This document shows, piece after piece, positions 63,980-64,000 of a stretch of 64,000 bases of DNA. Under the pieces are notes generated by a model. It searched no databases, was not told where the DNA came from, and saw nothing but the letters and a program-made list of their open reading frames with translations. This DNA comes from Bacillota bacterium (GTDB lineage: Bacteria; Bacillota; Clostridia; Christensenellales; CAG-138). The position numbers and the translations under genes were made by a program. Every line of letters starts with the position of its first letter. The stretch's first letter is position 1. The stretch spans positions 51,834 through 115,833 of the forward strand of contig JAEESS010000002.1 in NCBI GenBank assembly GCA_016286445.1. Reading direction: 5' to 3'.

Positions 63980-64000
63980 GCGTTCTTTCAATGCTTTGGT
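63980..64000 (+). repeat. Start of a third tail repeat, cut by the window end
   Basis: GCGTTCTTTCAATGCTTTGGT resembles GCGGTCTTTCTACGGTTTGGT at 62871 onward. It lies after the tandem GNAT gene, the same position as the other repeat pairs. The window ends before a second unit could be seen. Confidence 0.5.

Overview
The window looks like chromosomal DNA of a spore-forming Clostridia-class Firmicute of moderate to high GC. The evidence is an almost complete set of sporulation genes (spoIIE, spoIIGA, sigE, sigG, spoIIIAA-AH, spoIVB, Spo0A-type proteins), Firmicute-style Shine-Dalgarno sites, a T-box leader, CCA-encoding tRNA genes and many lipoproteins with Pro/Thr-rich 'TPEPTP' linkers. I cannot name a genus. 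The linker style and gene order suggest an uncultured gut or rumen lineage, which is an inference.

Layout: (1) 1-3.4 kb is a sigma-factor block: the 3' end of spoIIE, spoIIGA and sigE in overlapping order, then sigG inverted and convergent with sigE. (2) 3.4-15.3 kb is mixed: a metallophosphoesterase lipoprotein, a 36-codon small ORF, a lipoprotein, a tRNA-Thr/tRNA-Pro pair, two GNAT acetyltransferases, two phosphodiester-glycosidase paralogues with an MntP-like exporter, a TtcA-like protein, a THEP1 NTPase, an E2-like protein without its catalytic His, and a U32 protein. (3) 15.3-33 kb closely follows the B. subtilis spoIIIA-to-spo0A chromosomal segment: spoIIIAA-AH, asp23/amaP/DUF2273, nusB, a TsaD/Kae1 paralogue, xseA, xseB, ispA, dxs, tlyA-like, nadK, argR, recN, spoIVB. 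At the spo0A position stand two odd genes: one Spo0A with an eroded receiver domain and one Spo0A DNA-binding domain with no receiver. (4) 33-42.4 kb holds deoB-punA, a membrane protein, cysS, a cohesin-like surface protein, folT-folC, a HAD phosphatase and a radical SAM protein. (5) 42.4-59.7 kb holds an NlpC/P60 hydrolase with a 24-bp coding repeat, an ABC-F ATPase, an N-terminally extended glycerate kinase, pdp, polA-coaE-slt-lspA-rluD, a DUF885 lipoprotein and T-box-controlled valS. (6) 59.8-64 kb starts with a seven-tRNA array followed by accessory genes.

The genes mostly form tight operons with ATGA stop/start overlaps. The sporulation blocks cover the chain from SpoIIE (sigma-F activation) through SpoIIGA/sigma-E, the SpoIIIA channel and sigma-G to SpoIVB signalling. 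The housekeeping blocks cover isoprenoid precursors, nucleoside salvage, folate, CoA, tRNA charging and lipoprotein processing.

The most unusual signals are: the two non-canonical Spo0A proteins at the spo0A position; a 55-residue SpoIIIAF; the spoIIE-spoIIGA-sigE operon with inverted sigG; and, after the tRNA array, a roughly 100-bp terminator-promoter-inverted-repeat module present as two collinear copies plus a partial third, with short paired direct repeats after the accessory genes. All coordinates come from reading the sequence and the ORF track; no searches were run.
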